64,000 bases of DNA from Pseudoxanthomonas wuyuanensis (GTDB lineage Bacteria; Pseudomonadota; Gammaproteobacteria; Xanthomonadales; Xanthomonadaceae). The position numbers were made by a program, and so were the translations under genes. Shown here piece by piece: positions 37,140 to 47,837 of the stretch. Every line of letters begins with the position of its first letter. Position 1 is the stretch's first letter. The DNA is taken from contig NZ_OCND01000006.1 in NCBI RefSeq assembly GCF_900215535.1, forward strand, positions 124,001 through 188,000, read 5' to 3'. The notes under the pieces were generated by a model. The model searched no databases and was not told the origin of the DNA. It was given only the letters and a program-made list of their open reading frames with translations.

Positions 37140-37892
37140 TCAATCGGCTTCCAGTTTCTTCATCAGCGGCACGATCAGGTCCATCGGCAGCGGGAACACG
37201 ATAGTCGAATTCTTCTCGCCGGCCACCTCGATCAGCGTCTGCAGGTAGCGCAGTTGCATCGCCTGCGGCTGCCTGGCCAGGATCTCCGCCGCCTCGCCCA
37301 GCTTTTCGGCCGCCTGCATCTCGCCCTGGGCATGGATGACCTTGGCGCGCCGCGAGCGTTCGGCCTCGGCCTGCTGGGCGATGGCGCGAATCATGCTTTC
37401 GTCCAGGTCGACGTGCTTGATCTCGACATTGGTGACCTTGACGCCCCACGGATCGGTCTGTTCGTCCAGGATCAGCTGGATGTCCTGGTTCAGCTTGTCG
37501 CGTTCGGTCAGCATTTCGTCCAGTTCATGCTGGCCCAGCACCGAGCGCAGCGTGGTCTGCGCGACCTGGCTGATGGCCTCGTAGTAATGCTCGACCTGCA
37601 GCACCGCCTTGGCCGGCTCGACCACGCGGAAATAGACCACGGCATTGACCTTGACCGAGACGTTGTCGCGCGAGATCACGTCCTGCGACGGTACGTCCAT
37701 CACCACCGTGCGCAGATCCACGCGAATCATGCTCTGCACGCCGGGAATGACGATGATAAGGCCCGGTCCCTTGGTGCCGGTGTAGCGGCCCAGCGTCAGG
37801 ATCACGCCACGCTGGTACTCCTTGAGGATCTTGATGGTTGCCGCGATCAACGCCAGCAGCAGGATCACGACGGCGCCGGTGAATCCGAACAT
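37140..37892 (-). CDS. SPFH/stomatin-like (slipin) membrane protein
   Basis: This 250-residue protein has an N-terminal membrane segment ([19 protein letters not shown]) followed by a Band 7/SPFH domain. Family stretches are [40 protein letters not shown] and [19 protein letters not shown]. The C-terminal half is helical ([20 protein letters not shown]). Slipins form oligomers in membranes and are encoded next to NfeD proteases, as here: the nfeD stop-to-start order on the minus strand places the NfeD gene just upstream (110-base gap). The ATG at 37892 was chosen for the signal-anchor. Confidence 0.93.
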   Translation of the reverse strand: MFGFTGAVVILLLALIAATIKILKEYQRGVILTLGRYTGTKGPGLIIVIPGVQSMIRVDLRTVVMDVPSQDVISRDNVSVKVNAVVYFRVVEPAKAVLQVEHYYEAISQVAQTTLRSVLGQHELDEMLTERDKLNQDIQLILDEQTDPWGVKVTNVEIKHVDLDESMIRAIAQQAEAERSRRAKVIHAQGEMQAAEKLGEAAEILARQPQAMQLRYLQTLIEVAGEKNSTIVFPLPMDLIVPLMKKLEAD

Positions 37893-38001
37893 GGCAGTCT
37901 CCTTTGCGCCGTTCCTGGCGCGGATCCGCGTTTCCGTCCGCGGGTCGGTTCGATGCGCATCCTTCGCATGGCCCCGCGCATCCCTGCGCGGAGATCGCAC
38001 G

Positions 38002-39393
38002 TCAGTCGTGCGCCTTTTTCACCCGCAGGGTCAAGCCGTCGACGGCAGCCACCCGCACGCGATCGCCCGGCTGTAGCGGCTGGTCGGCCTGGATGCGCCA
38101 GCGCTCGCCTTTCAGGCGCGCCCATCCCCTGCCGTCGCCGAATTCGCTGACGACCAGTTCGGATTGCAGCAGCGCCTGCTCGCCGGTGACCACCGCGACC
38201 CGGCGCGAACGCGCCAGCAGGTAGACGGTGGCGGCCATCGCCAGCACCGCCACCGTGGCGATGCCGGCCACGATGCCCATGTTGGTCCGGTAGCCCGGCA
38301 CGTCGATGTCGAGCAGCAGGATGGAACCGAACACGAACGCAGCGATGCCGCCGAAGCCCAGTACGCCAAAGCTGGGCAGCAGCGATTCGGCCACAATCAG
38401 CACGATGCCCAGCAGGATCAGCGCGAAGCCGACGTAGTTGACCGGCAGCAGCTGGAAGGCGAACAGGCCCAGCAGCAGGCAGATCGCGCCCATCACGCCA
38501 GGCAATATGGCGCCGGGGTTGTAGCCTTCCAGCAGCAACCCGTAGATGCCGGCCAGCAGCAGGAAATACGCCACCGCCGGGTTGGTCAGCACCGCCAGAA
38601 AACGCATCCGCCAGTCCGGCGCATAGTCGCGCATCCCGATTCCGGCCGTGGCCAGGGTTTGTTCGCCGCCAGCCATCAGTACCTTGCGGCCATCGACGTC
38701 CTTCAGCAGCGCCTGGCTGTCGGGACTGATCAGATCGATGACGCCCAGTTCCAGCGCCTCGCGCGAGGAAGCGCTGACGCCTTCGCGTACCGCCCGCTCG
38801 GCCCAGTCGGCATTGCGGCCGCGCCGCTCGGCCAGGCCGCGGATGTACGCCACCGCATCGCCAAGCAGTTTGTTCTGCATCGCATCGCCCGATCGCGCGG
38901 CATCCTTCTGGTCGGACGGATCGGCCCGGGGCCCGGGGCCATCGTCCTTGTCCGCCGCCGGTCCGTCGCCGCGGTCGCCGCCCGGGAACGGCCGCCCGCC
39001 GATGGGCACCGGCGTGGCCGAGCCCAGATGCGTGGCCGGCGCCATTGCCGCCACATGACAGGCGTAGAGGATGTAGGTACCGGCGCTGGCGGCGCGCGCG
39101 CCGCCCGGGGCCACGTAGCCGATCACCGGAATCGGCGAATTGAGGATGGTCCGCACGATGTCGCGGGTGGCGCCGTCCAGGCCGCCCGGCGTATCGATGC
39201 GCAGCACGATGACCGATGCGCCGTCGCTGACCGCCTGGCGGCTGGCCTTCTCGAAATATCCGGTCGTGGCCGGGCCGATCGCGCCGTCGATCTCGATCAG
39301 GGCGGCATGGCCGACCGCAGTCGGCCTTTCCTGGGCGCTTGCCAGCGCCAGAAACGTCACGCAAAGCAGCAGGGGCCACCAGCGTTTCGACAT
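38002..39393 (-). CDS. NfeD family membrane serine protease (ClpP-class)
   Basis: This 463-residue protein has a signal peptide ([21 protein letters not shown]), a ClpP-like protease domain (about 30-220), four to five membrane helices (about 245-390) and a C-terminal NfeD OB-fold. The Ser nucleophile is in [13 protein letters not shown] and the probable Lys in [15 protein letters not shown], which fits the Ser-Lys dyad of archaeal 1510-N. Partners of this family cut the C-terminus of stomatin-like proteins, and the slipin gene follows directly. A Gly/Asp/Arg/Lys-rich loop ([20 protein letters not shown]) is inserted in the protease domain. The ATG at 39393 gives the best signal peptide. Confidence 0.92.
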   Translation of the reverse strand: MSKRWWPLLLCVTFLALASAQERPTAVGHAALIEIDGAIGPATTGYFEKASRQAVSDGASVIVLRIDTPGGLDGATRDIVRTILNSPIPVIGYVAPGGARAASAGTYILYACHVAAMAPATHLGSATPVPIGGRPFPGGDRGDGPAADKDDGPGPRADPSDQKDAARSGDAMQNKLLGDAVAYIRGLAERRGRNADWAERAVREGVSASSREALELGVIDLISPDSQALLKDVDGRKVLMAGGEQTLATAGIGMRDYAPDWRMRFLAVLTNPAVAYFLLLAGIYGLLLEGYNPGAILPGVMGAICLLLGLFAFQLLPVNYVGFALILLGIVLIVAESLLPSFGVLGFGGIAAFVFGSILLLDIDVPGYRTNMGIVAGIATVAVLAMAATVYLLARSRRVAVVTGEQALLQSELVVSEFGDGRGWARLKGERWRIQADQPLQPGDRVRVAAVDGLTLRVKKAHD

Positions 39394-39461
39394 GGCGCGA
39401 TTATAGCGCCGAGGCATGTTGGCATCAGGTTACGCCAGCCCGGGCCCGGAACCGCCGTCCG

Positions 39462-40400
39462 CTACTTGAGCTTGATCTCGCGCAGGCGCTCTTCCAGGTA
39501 GCCCTGGGCGGTGATCGGCTGCGGGTAGCGGCTGGGATTGCCGGCGCTGACGCAGTAAGGCAGCACATCGATCAGGAAGTCCGGATTGGGGTGCAGGAAG
39601 AACGGCACCGAATAGCGCGGCTTGCGCGCTTCTTCGCCCGGCGGGTTGGTCACCCGGTGGGTGGTGGAGGGATAGACGTGGTTGGTCAGCCGCTGCAGCA
39701 TGTCGCCGATGTTGACCACGATGGTGTCGGCGTCGGACGTGAACGGCACCCATTCGCCCTTCTTCGACAGCACTTCCAGCCCGGCCGCGCTGGCGCCGAC
39801 CAGCAGCGTGATGAGGTTGATGTCCTCGTGCGCACCGGCGCGCACATTGGGGACGTCGTCCGTCGTGATTGGCGGGTAATGGATCGGGCGCAGGATCGAA
39901 TTGCCCGAATCGGTCTTGTCGGCGAACCAGTTTTCCGGCAGCCCGATATGCAGGGCCAGCGCCGACAGCATCCGCGAGCCCAGCTTGTCCAGCGCCTGGT
40001 ACAGGCCGTAGCCGTGTTCGCGGAACCCCGGGACTTCATCCGGCCACAGGTTCGGCGGCATCACGTCGCGGTATTTCGAATCGTCGGGAATCTCGCGGCC
40101 GATATGCCAGAACTCCTTCAGGTCGAAATGCTTGGAATCCTTGGCCGTTTCCACCCCGAACGGGGTGTAGCCGCGCGCGCCGCCGCTGCCGGGCACGTGG
40201 TACTTGAGCTTGGTCTGCTCGGGCAGCGCGAAGAAATTCTGGAAGACGCCGTAGGCCGCGTCGATCTGCGACTGCGCGATGCCGTGGTTGCGGATGCCGG
40301 CAAAGCCCCATTCGCGGTAGGCCGCGCCCAGCTCGGCCACGAAGGCGTCGCGGTCGCTGTCGAAACGGGTGATGTCCAGCGTGGGAATACGGGAACTCAT
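39462..40400 (-). CDS. 2-oxoglutarate/Fe(II)-dependent oxygenase, isopenicillin-N-synthase-like
   Basis: This 312-residue protein has a DIOX_N domain (PTLDITRFDSDRDAFVAELG onwards) and a 2OG-FeII oxygenase domain. The iron ligands are His and Asp in AGAHEDINLIT and the distal His in STTHRVTNP; the Arg in KPRYSVPFFLHP would bind the 2-oxoglutarate carboxylate. The substrate is unknown; homologues are often listed as isopenicillin N synthase family without any beta-lactam pathway. It lies between glmM and nfeD with no obvious metabolic partner. Confidence 0.9.
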   Translation of the reverse strand: MSSRIPTLDITRFDSDRDAFVAELGAAYREWGFAGIRNHGIAQSQIDAAYGVFQNFFALPEQTKLKYHVPGSGGARGYTPFGVETAKDSKHFDLKEFWHIGREIPDDSKYRDVMPPNLWPDEVPGFREHGYGLYQALDKLGSRMLSALALHIGLPENWFADKTDSGNSILRPIHYPPITTDDVPNVRAGAHEDINLITLLVGASAAGLEVLSKKGEWVPFTSDADTIVVNIGDMLQRLTNHVYPSTTHRVTNPPGEEARKPRYSVPFFLHPNPDFLIDVLPYCVSAGNPSRYPQPITAQGYLEERLREIKLK

Positions 40401-40472
40401 TCAGGTCAACTCCACTAGATGGTGCGCGGGCGCCATTCGGGCATGCCCGCCGTTTCCATGCCTTGATCTGCC

Positions 40473-41837
40473 TCAATGCGCCGCGGCAGCGCGGACCGCG
40501 TCGGCCAGCTTGTCCAGCGTCGCCTGCATCAGCGCATCGTCGTCGGCTTCCACCGTGACCCGCACCACCGGCTCGGTGCCGGAGGGGCGCAGGAAGGCGC
40601 GGCCGCGGCCGGAAACGGCGGTCTGCGCTTCGGCCAGCGCGGCCTGCACGCCGGCGGCCTCGGTGGGCCTGGCGCCATTGGCCAGGCGCACGTTGACGGT
40701 CTTCTGCGGCACCCGCACCAGGCCCGCCAACGCCTCGCGCAGCGATACGCCGGTGCGCTTGAGCACCTCCAGCACCTGCAGCGCGCTGACGATGCCATCG
40801 CCGGTGCTGGCGCGGTCCAGGCACAGCAAGTGGCCGGAGGCCTCGCCGCCCAGAATGCCCTTGCCTTCGACCAGCGCCTGGTGCACGTAGCGGTCGCCCA
40901 CCTTGGCGCGCACGAAGGCGATCCCGGCGTCGGCGAAGGCGCGCTCCAGCCCGTAGTTGGTCATCAGCGTGCCGACCACCGGGCCGCGCAGGCGCCCGCT
41001 CTTCTGCCAGTCGCGGGCCAGGATGTAGATCAGGCCATCGCCGTCGACGATGTCGCCGCCGGCATCGACGAACAGCACCCGGTCGCCGTCGCCGTCGAAG
41101 GCGATGCCGAGCTCGGCGCCGCTTTCGCGCACGCGCGCGGCCAGCGCTTCGGGGTGGGTGGAGCCCACGCCGTCATTGATGTTGAGTCCGTTGGGTTCGG
41201 TACCGATGGCCTCGACCCGGGCGCCCAGTTCGCGCAGCACCATCGGCCCGACCTGGTAGGTCGCGCCATTGGCGCAGTCCACGACGATGCGCATGCCGTC
41301 CAGATCGAACTGCCGCGACACCGAATTCTTGCAGGCTTCGACATAACGGCCGATCGCATCGCGGGTGCGCACGGCCTTGCCCAGTTGCTCCGAAGCCACG
41401 GTACGGAACGGATGCTCCAGCGCGGCCTCGATCGCCAGTTCGGTGCCATCGTCCAGCTTTTCGCCTTCGGCCGAGAAGAACTTGATGCCGTTGTCGTGGT
41501 GCGGGTTGTGCGAAGCGGAGATCACAATGCCGCCGTCGGCGCGCAGCGAACGGGTCATGTGCGACACCGCCGGGGTCGGCATCGGCCCCATCAGCTCCAC
41601 GTCCACGCCGGCGGCGACCAGCCCGGCTTCCAGCGCAGCCTCGAACATGTAGTTGGAGATGCGCGTGTCCTTGCCGATGATCACCATCGGCTTGCGCCAG
41701 TCGCCCTCGCTCTTGACCGACGCGCGCAGCGCATGGCCGTAGGCATTGCCCAGGCGCAGCATGAAATCGGCCGAAATCGGGCCCTCGCCGACCCGGCCGC
41801 GAATGCCGTCGGTGCCGAAGTATTTGCGCGTGCTCAT
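40473..41837 (-). CDS. glmM: Phosphoglucosamine mutase
   Basis: This 454-residue enzyme converts glucosamine 6-phosphate to glucosamine 1-phosphate for UDP-GlcNAc, hence cell wall and LPS. The phosphoserine site is in [17 protein letters not shown] (about 100-116), the metal loop in [13 protein letters not shown], the sugar loop [11 protein letters not shown], and the phosphate-binding end [16 protein letters not shown]. The ATG at 41837 matches the family start ([13 protein letters not shown]). There is no Shine-Dalgarno: a heptamer array begins 7 bases upstream and its transcript is CGGTCCC-rich. Confidence 0.97.
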   Translation of the reverse strand: MSTRKYFGTDGIRGRVGEGPISADFMLRLGNAYGHALRASVKSEGDWRKPMVIIGKDTRISNYMFEAALEAGLVAAGVDVELMGPMPTPAVSHMTRSLRADGGIVISASHNPHHDNGIKFFSAEGEKLDDGTELAIEAALEHPFRTVASEQLGKAVRTRDAIGRYVEACKNSVSRQFDLDGMRIVVDCANGATYQVGPMVLRELGARVEAIGTEPNGLNINDGVGSTHPEALAARVRESGAELGIAFDGDGDRVLFVDAGGDIVDGDGLIYILARDWQKSGRLRGPVVGTLMTNYGLERAFADAGIAFVRAKVGDRYVHQALVEGKGILGGEASGHLLCLDRASTGDGIVSALQVLEVLKRTGVSLREALAGLVRVPQKTVNVRLANGARPTEAAGVQAALAEAQTAVSGRGRAFLRPSGTEPVVRVTVEADDDALMQATLDKLADAVRAAAAH

Positions 41838-41843
41838 GGTGTC

Positions 41844-41936
41844 GGGACCGGGGACCGGGGACCGGGGACCGGGCAGGTGCGCATGTCCGCGAGTGCCAGC
41901 ATGCGGACGCGGCGCCCGACGCTTTTCCCGGGTCCC
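41844..41936. repeat. Heptamer array in the accD-glmM spacer
   Basis: Four perfect copies of GGGACCG occupy 41844-41871, immediately before the glmM start on the minus strand. A single inverse unit GGGTCCC lies at 41930-41936. The heptamer is the same as in the nuoF-nuoG spacer. A short TCACCATCACCAT run separates it from the end of accD. Confidence 0.88.
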
Positions 41937-41961
41937 GACTTCACCTTCACCATCACCATCG

Positions 41962-42852
<891 letters not shown>

Positions 42853-42926
42853 GCGTTGTCTTTGGTCCCGTTCAGGTTGGGCCGTAGCTAAGCATGCCAG
42901 TTTAGCTCAGTCATCGCTGAGTGAGG

Positions 42927-43730
42927 TCAGGCGTCCAGCGCTTGCCTCAGCGGGGCCAGGAATGCTGCGGCGCGGGAAACGGCATCGGCGGCATCCGTTG
43001 CACCGCCCAGCAATGCCACCAGCGCGCTGCCGACCACCACGCCATCGGCGTCGACCGCCATGGCGCGGGCGCTGTCGGCGTCCTTGATGCCGAAACCGGC
43101 CGCTACCGGCACCGGCGACAGCTTGCGGATCTCGCGCAGGCGGTCGCTCGCGGCCGCCGTGTCCAGGCGCTCGGAAGCGCCGGTCACCCCGGCGAAGCTG
43201 ACGTAGTAAAGATAACCCTGCGCGGTTTCGCACAGCATGCGCATGCGCTCGGGCGAGGTGGTCGGCGAGGCCAATGCAATCAGATCCAGACCATGGCGGC
43301 TGAAGATGGCGCGGGTTTCGGCCGCTTCCTCCGGCGGCAGGTCCACCAGCAGGACACCATCGACACCCGCCGCCACCGCCTCGGCGGCGAAGCGTTCGCA
43401 GCCGTGGATCTCGACCGGGTTCAGATAGCCCATCAGCACAATGGGCGTTTCATCATCCTGCTGGCGGAACACCTCCACCGCCTCCAGCACGTAGCGCAGC
43501 CCGGCGCCCCGCGCCAACGCACGCTCGGAACTGCGCTGGATGGTCGGGCCGTCGGCCATCGGGTCGGAGAACGGGACCCCCAGTTCGATCACATCGGCAC
43601 CGGCATCCACCAGCGCATGCATCACCGGCACGGTCGATTCCAGCGATGGATCGCCGGCGGTGATAAACGGAATCAGGGCCCTGCGGTTGGCGGCCTTGAG
43701 GTCGGCGAATTTCTGCTGGAGGCGGGTCAT
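42927..43730 (-). CDS. trpA: Tryptophan synthase alpha chain
   Basis: This 267-residue protein splits indole-3-glycerol phosphate and channels indole to TrpB. Catalytic Glu and Asp are in ADVIELGVPFSDPMADGP (about 46-63) and DGVLLVDLPPEEAAE. The phosphate-binding end includes VAAGFGIKDADSARA and ADGVVVGSALV. The ATG at 43730 (MTRLQQKFADLKAAN) is chosen; the longer open frame upstream is translated repeat. No Shine-Dalgarno is seen; a GAG/GTGA-type array begins within a few bases. Confidence 0.96.
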   Translation of the reverse strand: MTRLQQKFADLKAANRRALIPFITAGDPSLESTVPVMHALVDAGADVIELGVPFSDPMADGPTIQRSSERALARGAGLRYVLEAVEVFRQQDDETPIVLMGYLNPVEIHGCERFAAEAVAAGVDGVLLVDLPPEEAAETRAIFSRHGLDLIALASPTTSPERMRMLCETAQGYLYYVSFAGVTGASERLDTAAASDRLREIRKLSPVPVAAGFGIKDADSARAMAVDADGVVVGSALVALLGGATDAADAVSRAAAFLAPLRQALDA

Positions 43731-43733
43731 GGG

Positions 43734-43908
43734 GTGAGGAGTGAGTTGGGGCGAGGAGTGAGTGATGAGAAGTGAGTGATGAGAAGTGAGTGATGAGAAG
43801 TGAGTGAGTGAAGAGGAGTGAGAAGTGAGTGGAGCCGAGTACGGGAGCGGAAGTGGAAACGGGAAGCCAGGCCTCCACTCGTTTCTCACTTCTCTTCACT
43901 CACTCCTG
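43734..43908. repeat. 14-base/7-base tandem array with inverted arm in the trpB-trpA spacer
   Basis: Three perfect copies of GTGAGTGATGAGAA (two heptamers) lie at 43758-43799, flanked by degenerate units GAGGAGTGA and GAGAAGTGA. An inverse arm, ACTCGTTTCTCACTTCTC and following, lies at about 43878-43907. It resembles the rbfA/infB spacer array in sequence. It separates trpB from trpA by 180 bases; in most bacteria these genes touch or overlap. Confidence 0.85.
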
Positions 43909-43910
43909 CT

Positions 43911-45128
<1,218 letters not shown>

Positions 45129-45211
45129 GGCGGGTACGGCGGCTGGCCGGGGGTTCGGCCGGAAGATCAGCACTCTAGCGCACAGGTCGCAGTCAAAAAA
45201 GCGATAAGATT

Positions 45212-45226
45212 TGACACAACCTGTCA
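45212..45226. promoter_or_regulatory. Candidate LysR-type operator between trpB and the regulator gene
   Basis: TGACA-CAACC-TGTCA is a perfect 5-bp inverted repeat with a 5-base centre, close to the LysR-family T-N11-A pattern. It lies 14 bases before the regulator start and 84 bases before trpB, where a TrpI-like activator would be expected to bind. A TTGACT box for trpB lies further in, without a well-spaced -10. Confidence 0.4.
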
Positions 45227-45239
45227 GGAAATATCACAG

Positions 45240-46136
45240 ATGACTGCCCCCGCCCTGCCCCCGCTCAATGCCCTGCGCGCCTTCGAAGCCGCCGCCCGGC
45301 TCGGCAGCCTCAGCCGGGCCGCCATCGAACTGCATGTCACCCATGGCGCGATCAGCCGCCAGATCAAGCTGCTCGAGGACGATCTGGGGTTGGCGCTGTT
45401 CGCCCGCGCCGGTCGCGGCCTGCGCCTGACCCGGGCCGGCGAACAGTTGCAGGAGGCCGCGGGCGCCGCGTTTGCGCGCATCCACAGCGCGGCGGCCGAA
45501 CTGCGCCGCGGCGCGGCACCGGCAGCATTGGTACTGGGCTGCCCCGGCAGCGTGCTGGCACGCTGGATGATTCCGCGGCTGGACCGGCTGGCGCGCGATC
45601 TGCCGCAGCTGACCCTGCACCTGTCCGCGCAGGAAGGCGGATTCGACCCGCAGTTGCCGGGACTGGACGCTGCGCTGCTGCTGGGCAAGCGCCCCTGGCC
45701 GGCCGACTGGCAGGTGCACGAACTGGCCGGCGAACGGATCGGCCCGGTCGTCAGTCCGCGCTATGCCGGGCTGGCATCGCTGCAACAGGGTCGACCAGCC
45801 GCGTTGCTGGACGAAGCGCTGCTGCATACCGCCTCGCGCCCGCAGGCATGGCCGGACTGGGCGCGGCGCCACGGCCTGGACCCGGCGGCATTGCGCTACG
45901 GCACCGGTTTCGATCATCTGTACTACCTGCTGGAGGCGGCGGTGGCGGGCATGGGGGTGGCCATCGCACCGCAACAGCTGGTCAGCGCGGATCTGGCCGC
46001 CGGCCGCCTGCTGGCGCCCTGGGGGTTCGCCGGCACCGACGGCGTCTGGGCGCTATGCGCACCCAAGCGCGCGACCGACCCGCGCATCGGCCTGCTGGCC
46101 GAATGGCTGCGGCGGGAACTGGCGGACGCGCCCTAG
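45240..46136 (+). CDS. LysR-family transcriptional regulator, possible TrpI
   Basis: This 298-residue regulator has the N-terminal winged helix-turn-helix of the GcvA/TrpI branch: [20 protein letters not shown] then [19 protein letters not shown] sequence (here [20 protein letters not shown]) in residues 8-50. The effector domain follows from about 90. It is transcribed away from trpB, the arrangement of trpI-trpBA in pseudomonads, where indole-3-glycerol phosphate is the inducer. The match is therefore by context; ligand specificity cannot be read from sequence. A CAGGAA ribosome site precedes the ATG. Confidence 0.82.
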   Translation: MTAPALPPLNALRAFEAAARLGSLSRAAIELHVTHGAISRQIKLLEDDLGLALFARAGRGLRLTRAGEQLQEAAGAAFARIHSAAAELRRGAAPAALVLGCPGSVLARWMIPRLDRLARDLPQLTLHLSAQEGGFDPQLPGLDAALLLGKRPWPADWQVHELAGERIGPVVSPRYAGLASLQQGRPAALLDEALLHTASRPQAWPDWARRHGLDPAALRYGTGFDHLYYLLEAAVAGMGVAIAPQQLVSADLAAGRLLAPWGFAGTDGVWALCAPKRATDPRIGLLAEWLRRELADAP

Positions 46137-46166
46137 GGCGCGTCCGGCAACGTCGTCCCAGCGGGT

Positions 46167-46808
46167 TCAGGCAGGCGGGTTCGCATCGGCGCGGCGCACC
46201 GCTTCGACAAAACTGCGCATGGTTTCCGGGTCTTTCACTCCGGGCGAGGACTCGATGCCGCTGGACACGTCCACGCCCCAGGGCCGCGCAGTGCGGATGG
46301 CGACGCCGACATTGGCCGCGGACAGTCCACCCGCCAGCAGAAATGGTTTTTCCAGCGCCTGCGGCATTTGCCGCCAGTCGAACCGCCTGCCGCTGCCGCC
46401 CTGCTCGCCAGCGGCATGGCCATCGAACAGGAAACCGGCAGCGGACGGGAACTGGGCCAGGCGGGAGAAAGCGCTTTCGGCCTCGCCGCCCATCGCGATG
46501 GCCTTGAAGAATGGCTTTCCGAACGAGGCGCAGAAGTCGTCGTCCTCGGCGCCATGGAATTGCAGCAGATCCGGTTGCACGTTCTCTAGAATGCCTTCGA
46601 TTTCCCCGCTGTTGTTGTCCATCGCCAGCGCCACCACCGCGATTTCCTCGGGCACCAGCTCGCGCAGCATCCTCGCCTGCCCCAGCAGCAACCGGCGCGG
46701 ACTGTGCGGCGCGAACACCAGGCCGATGTAGTCCACCCCCAGCTCCACCGCAAGGCGGACGTCCTCGGCGCGGGTCAGGCCACAGAATTTGATGCGGGTG
46801 CGGGACAT
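46167..46808 (-). CDS. trpF: Phosphoribosylanthranilate isomerase
   Basis: This 213-residue TIM-barrel enzyme catalyses the third step of tryptophan synthesis. The catalytic Cys is in IKFCGLTRAEDVRLAVELG (about 7-25) and the Asp in FLFDGHAAGEQGGSGRRFDW; FLLAGGLSAANVG and GVDVSSGIESSPGVKDP are the phosphate loops. The ATG at 46808 fits the family start. Five GGAAGGC units begin 4 bases upstream, leaving no Shine-Dalgarno. It sits downstream of truA. Confidence 0.96.
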   Translation of the reverse strand: MSRTRIKFCGLTRAEDVRLAVELGVDYIGLVFAPHSPRRLLLGQARMLRELVPEEIAVVALAMDNNSGEIEGILENVQPDLLQFHGAEDDDFCASFGKPFFKAIAMGGEAESAFSRLAQFPSAAGFLFDGHAAGEQGGSGRRFDWRQMPQALEKPFLLAGGLSAANVGVAIRTARPWGVDVSSGIESSPGVKDPETMRSFVEAVRRADANPPA

Positions 46809-46812
46809 GGAC

Positions 46813-46847
46813 GGAAGGCGGAAGGCGGAAGGCGGAAGGCGGAAGGC
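46813..46847. repeat. Five-copy heptamer array (GGAAGGC) before trpF
   Basis: Five perfect tandem copies of GGAAGGC start 4 bases upstream of the trpF ATG; on the coding strand this reads GCCTTCC repeated. No inverted arm is seen, unlike the other arrays. The copy number could vary by slippage. Confidence 0.92.
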
Positions 46848-46930
46848 GGCGTAGAGCGTAACCTCTTACGTGGCTGTACGGGCTCTTTCGCCACTACAGG
46901 CCAGGGATGGCATCGCGCGCGTGCACCTCT

Positions 46931-46999
46931 CTGTAGGAGCGACGTGAGTCGCGACAGATTGCCGGTAAAGCTCCATCGCGACTTACGTCGCTCCTACAG
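46931..46999. repeat. REP-like inverted repeat in the trpF-truA spacer
   Basis: CTGTAGGAGCGACGTGAGTC (46931-46950) is mirrored by the complement ending CTCCTACAG at 46999, with CGGTAAAGC in the centre. The same core occurs at 59346-59436. Such GTAGGAGCG elements are frequent in Xanthomonadaceae spacers and often give rise to false proteins reading SDVSRD. Confidence 0.85.
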
Positions 47000-47006
47000 G
47001 CCGCTC

Positions 47007-47816
47007 CTACAGGGATGGGGCGGTGTGGTCAGCTCCCAGCGTCACTTCGGCAGGCAGCCGCCACTGCGGCGGGTACAGCGGGCTGACGAACACCAGCCCG
47101 TCCGGCGGCGCGGTCGGGCCGGCGACGGTGCGGTCGCGGCCGGCCAGCAGCTGCGCCATCCAGTCCTCAGGCTGTTCGCCGCGTCCGACCAGCAGCAGCG
47201 AGCCGACGATATTGCGCACCATATGGTGCAGGAAGGCATTGGCCTGCACCGTCACGATTACCTGTTCGCCGTCGCGGCGCACCGCTATGGCCTGCAGGTT
47301 GCGGCGGGCATGCGGAGCCTGGCAATGCACTGTGCGGAAGGCGCTGAAATCATGTTCCCCCAGCAGCGATTGCGCAGCGCGGTGCATCGCATCGGCATCC
47401 AGCGGCAGGCGCTCCCAGCTCAGGTACTGGCGCCCCAGCGCCGGACGCACCGCGCGGTTGAGGATGGCATAGCGGTAGCGGCGGGCGCGCGCGGAAAACC
47501 GGGCATGGAAGTCATCCGCCACCGGCTGGCACCAGCGCACGCAAACCGAGGCCGGCAGCCGCGAGGTGGCGCCCAGCATCCAGCCGCGCGGGTCGCGGCG
47601 GGCGCCGCTGTCGAAATGCACGACCTGGCATTGCGCGTGCACGCCCGCATCGGTGCGGCCGGCGCAGACGGTTTCTACCGGCGCGTTGGCGACGAACGAC
47701 AGCGCGCGCTCGAGTACCGATTGCACCGTGCTTTCATCGTCCGAACCGGGCTTGCTCAGCCGCTGCCAGCCCAGAAAGCCGCCGCCGTCGTATTCGACTC
47801 CCAGCGCATACCGCAT
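47007..47816 (-). CDS. truA: tRNA pseudouridine(38-40) synthase
   Basis: This 269-residue enzyme modifies uridines 38-40 in the anticodon stem-loop of many tRNAs. The catalytic Asp is in [20 protein letters not shown] (about 55-74). Other family parts: [14 protein letters not shown] at the start, [17 protein letters not shown], and [19 protein letters not shown]. It lies between the FimV-like gene and trpF, as in Pseudomonas. Confidence 0.96.
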   Translation of the reverse strand: MRYALGVEYDGGGFLGWQRLSKPGSDDESTVQSVLERALSFVANAPVETVCAGRTDAGVHAQCQVVHFDSGARRDPRGWMLGATSRLPASVCVRWCQPVADDFHARFSARARRYRYAILNRAVRPALGRQYLSWERLPLDADAMHRAAQSLLGEHDFSAFRTVHCQAPHARRNLQAIAVRRDGEQVIVTVQANAFLHHMVRNIVGSLLLVGRGEQPEDWMAQLLAGRDRTVAGPTAPPDGLVFVSPLYPPQWRLPAEVTLGADHTAPSL

Positions 47817-47837
47817 CAGCGCGAATCCGGCATGGCC

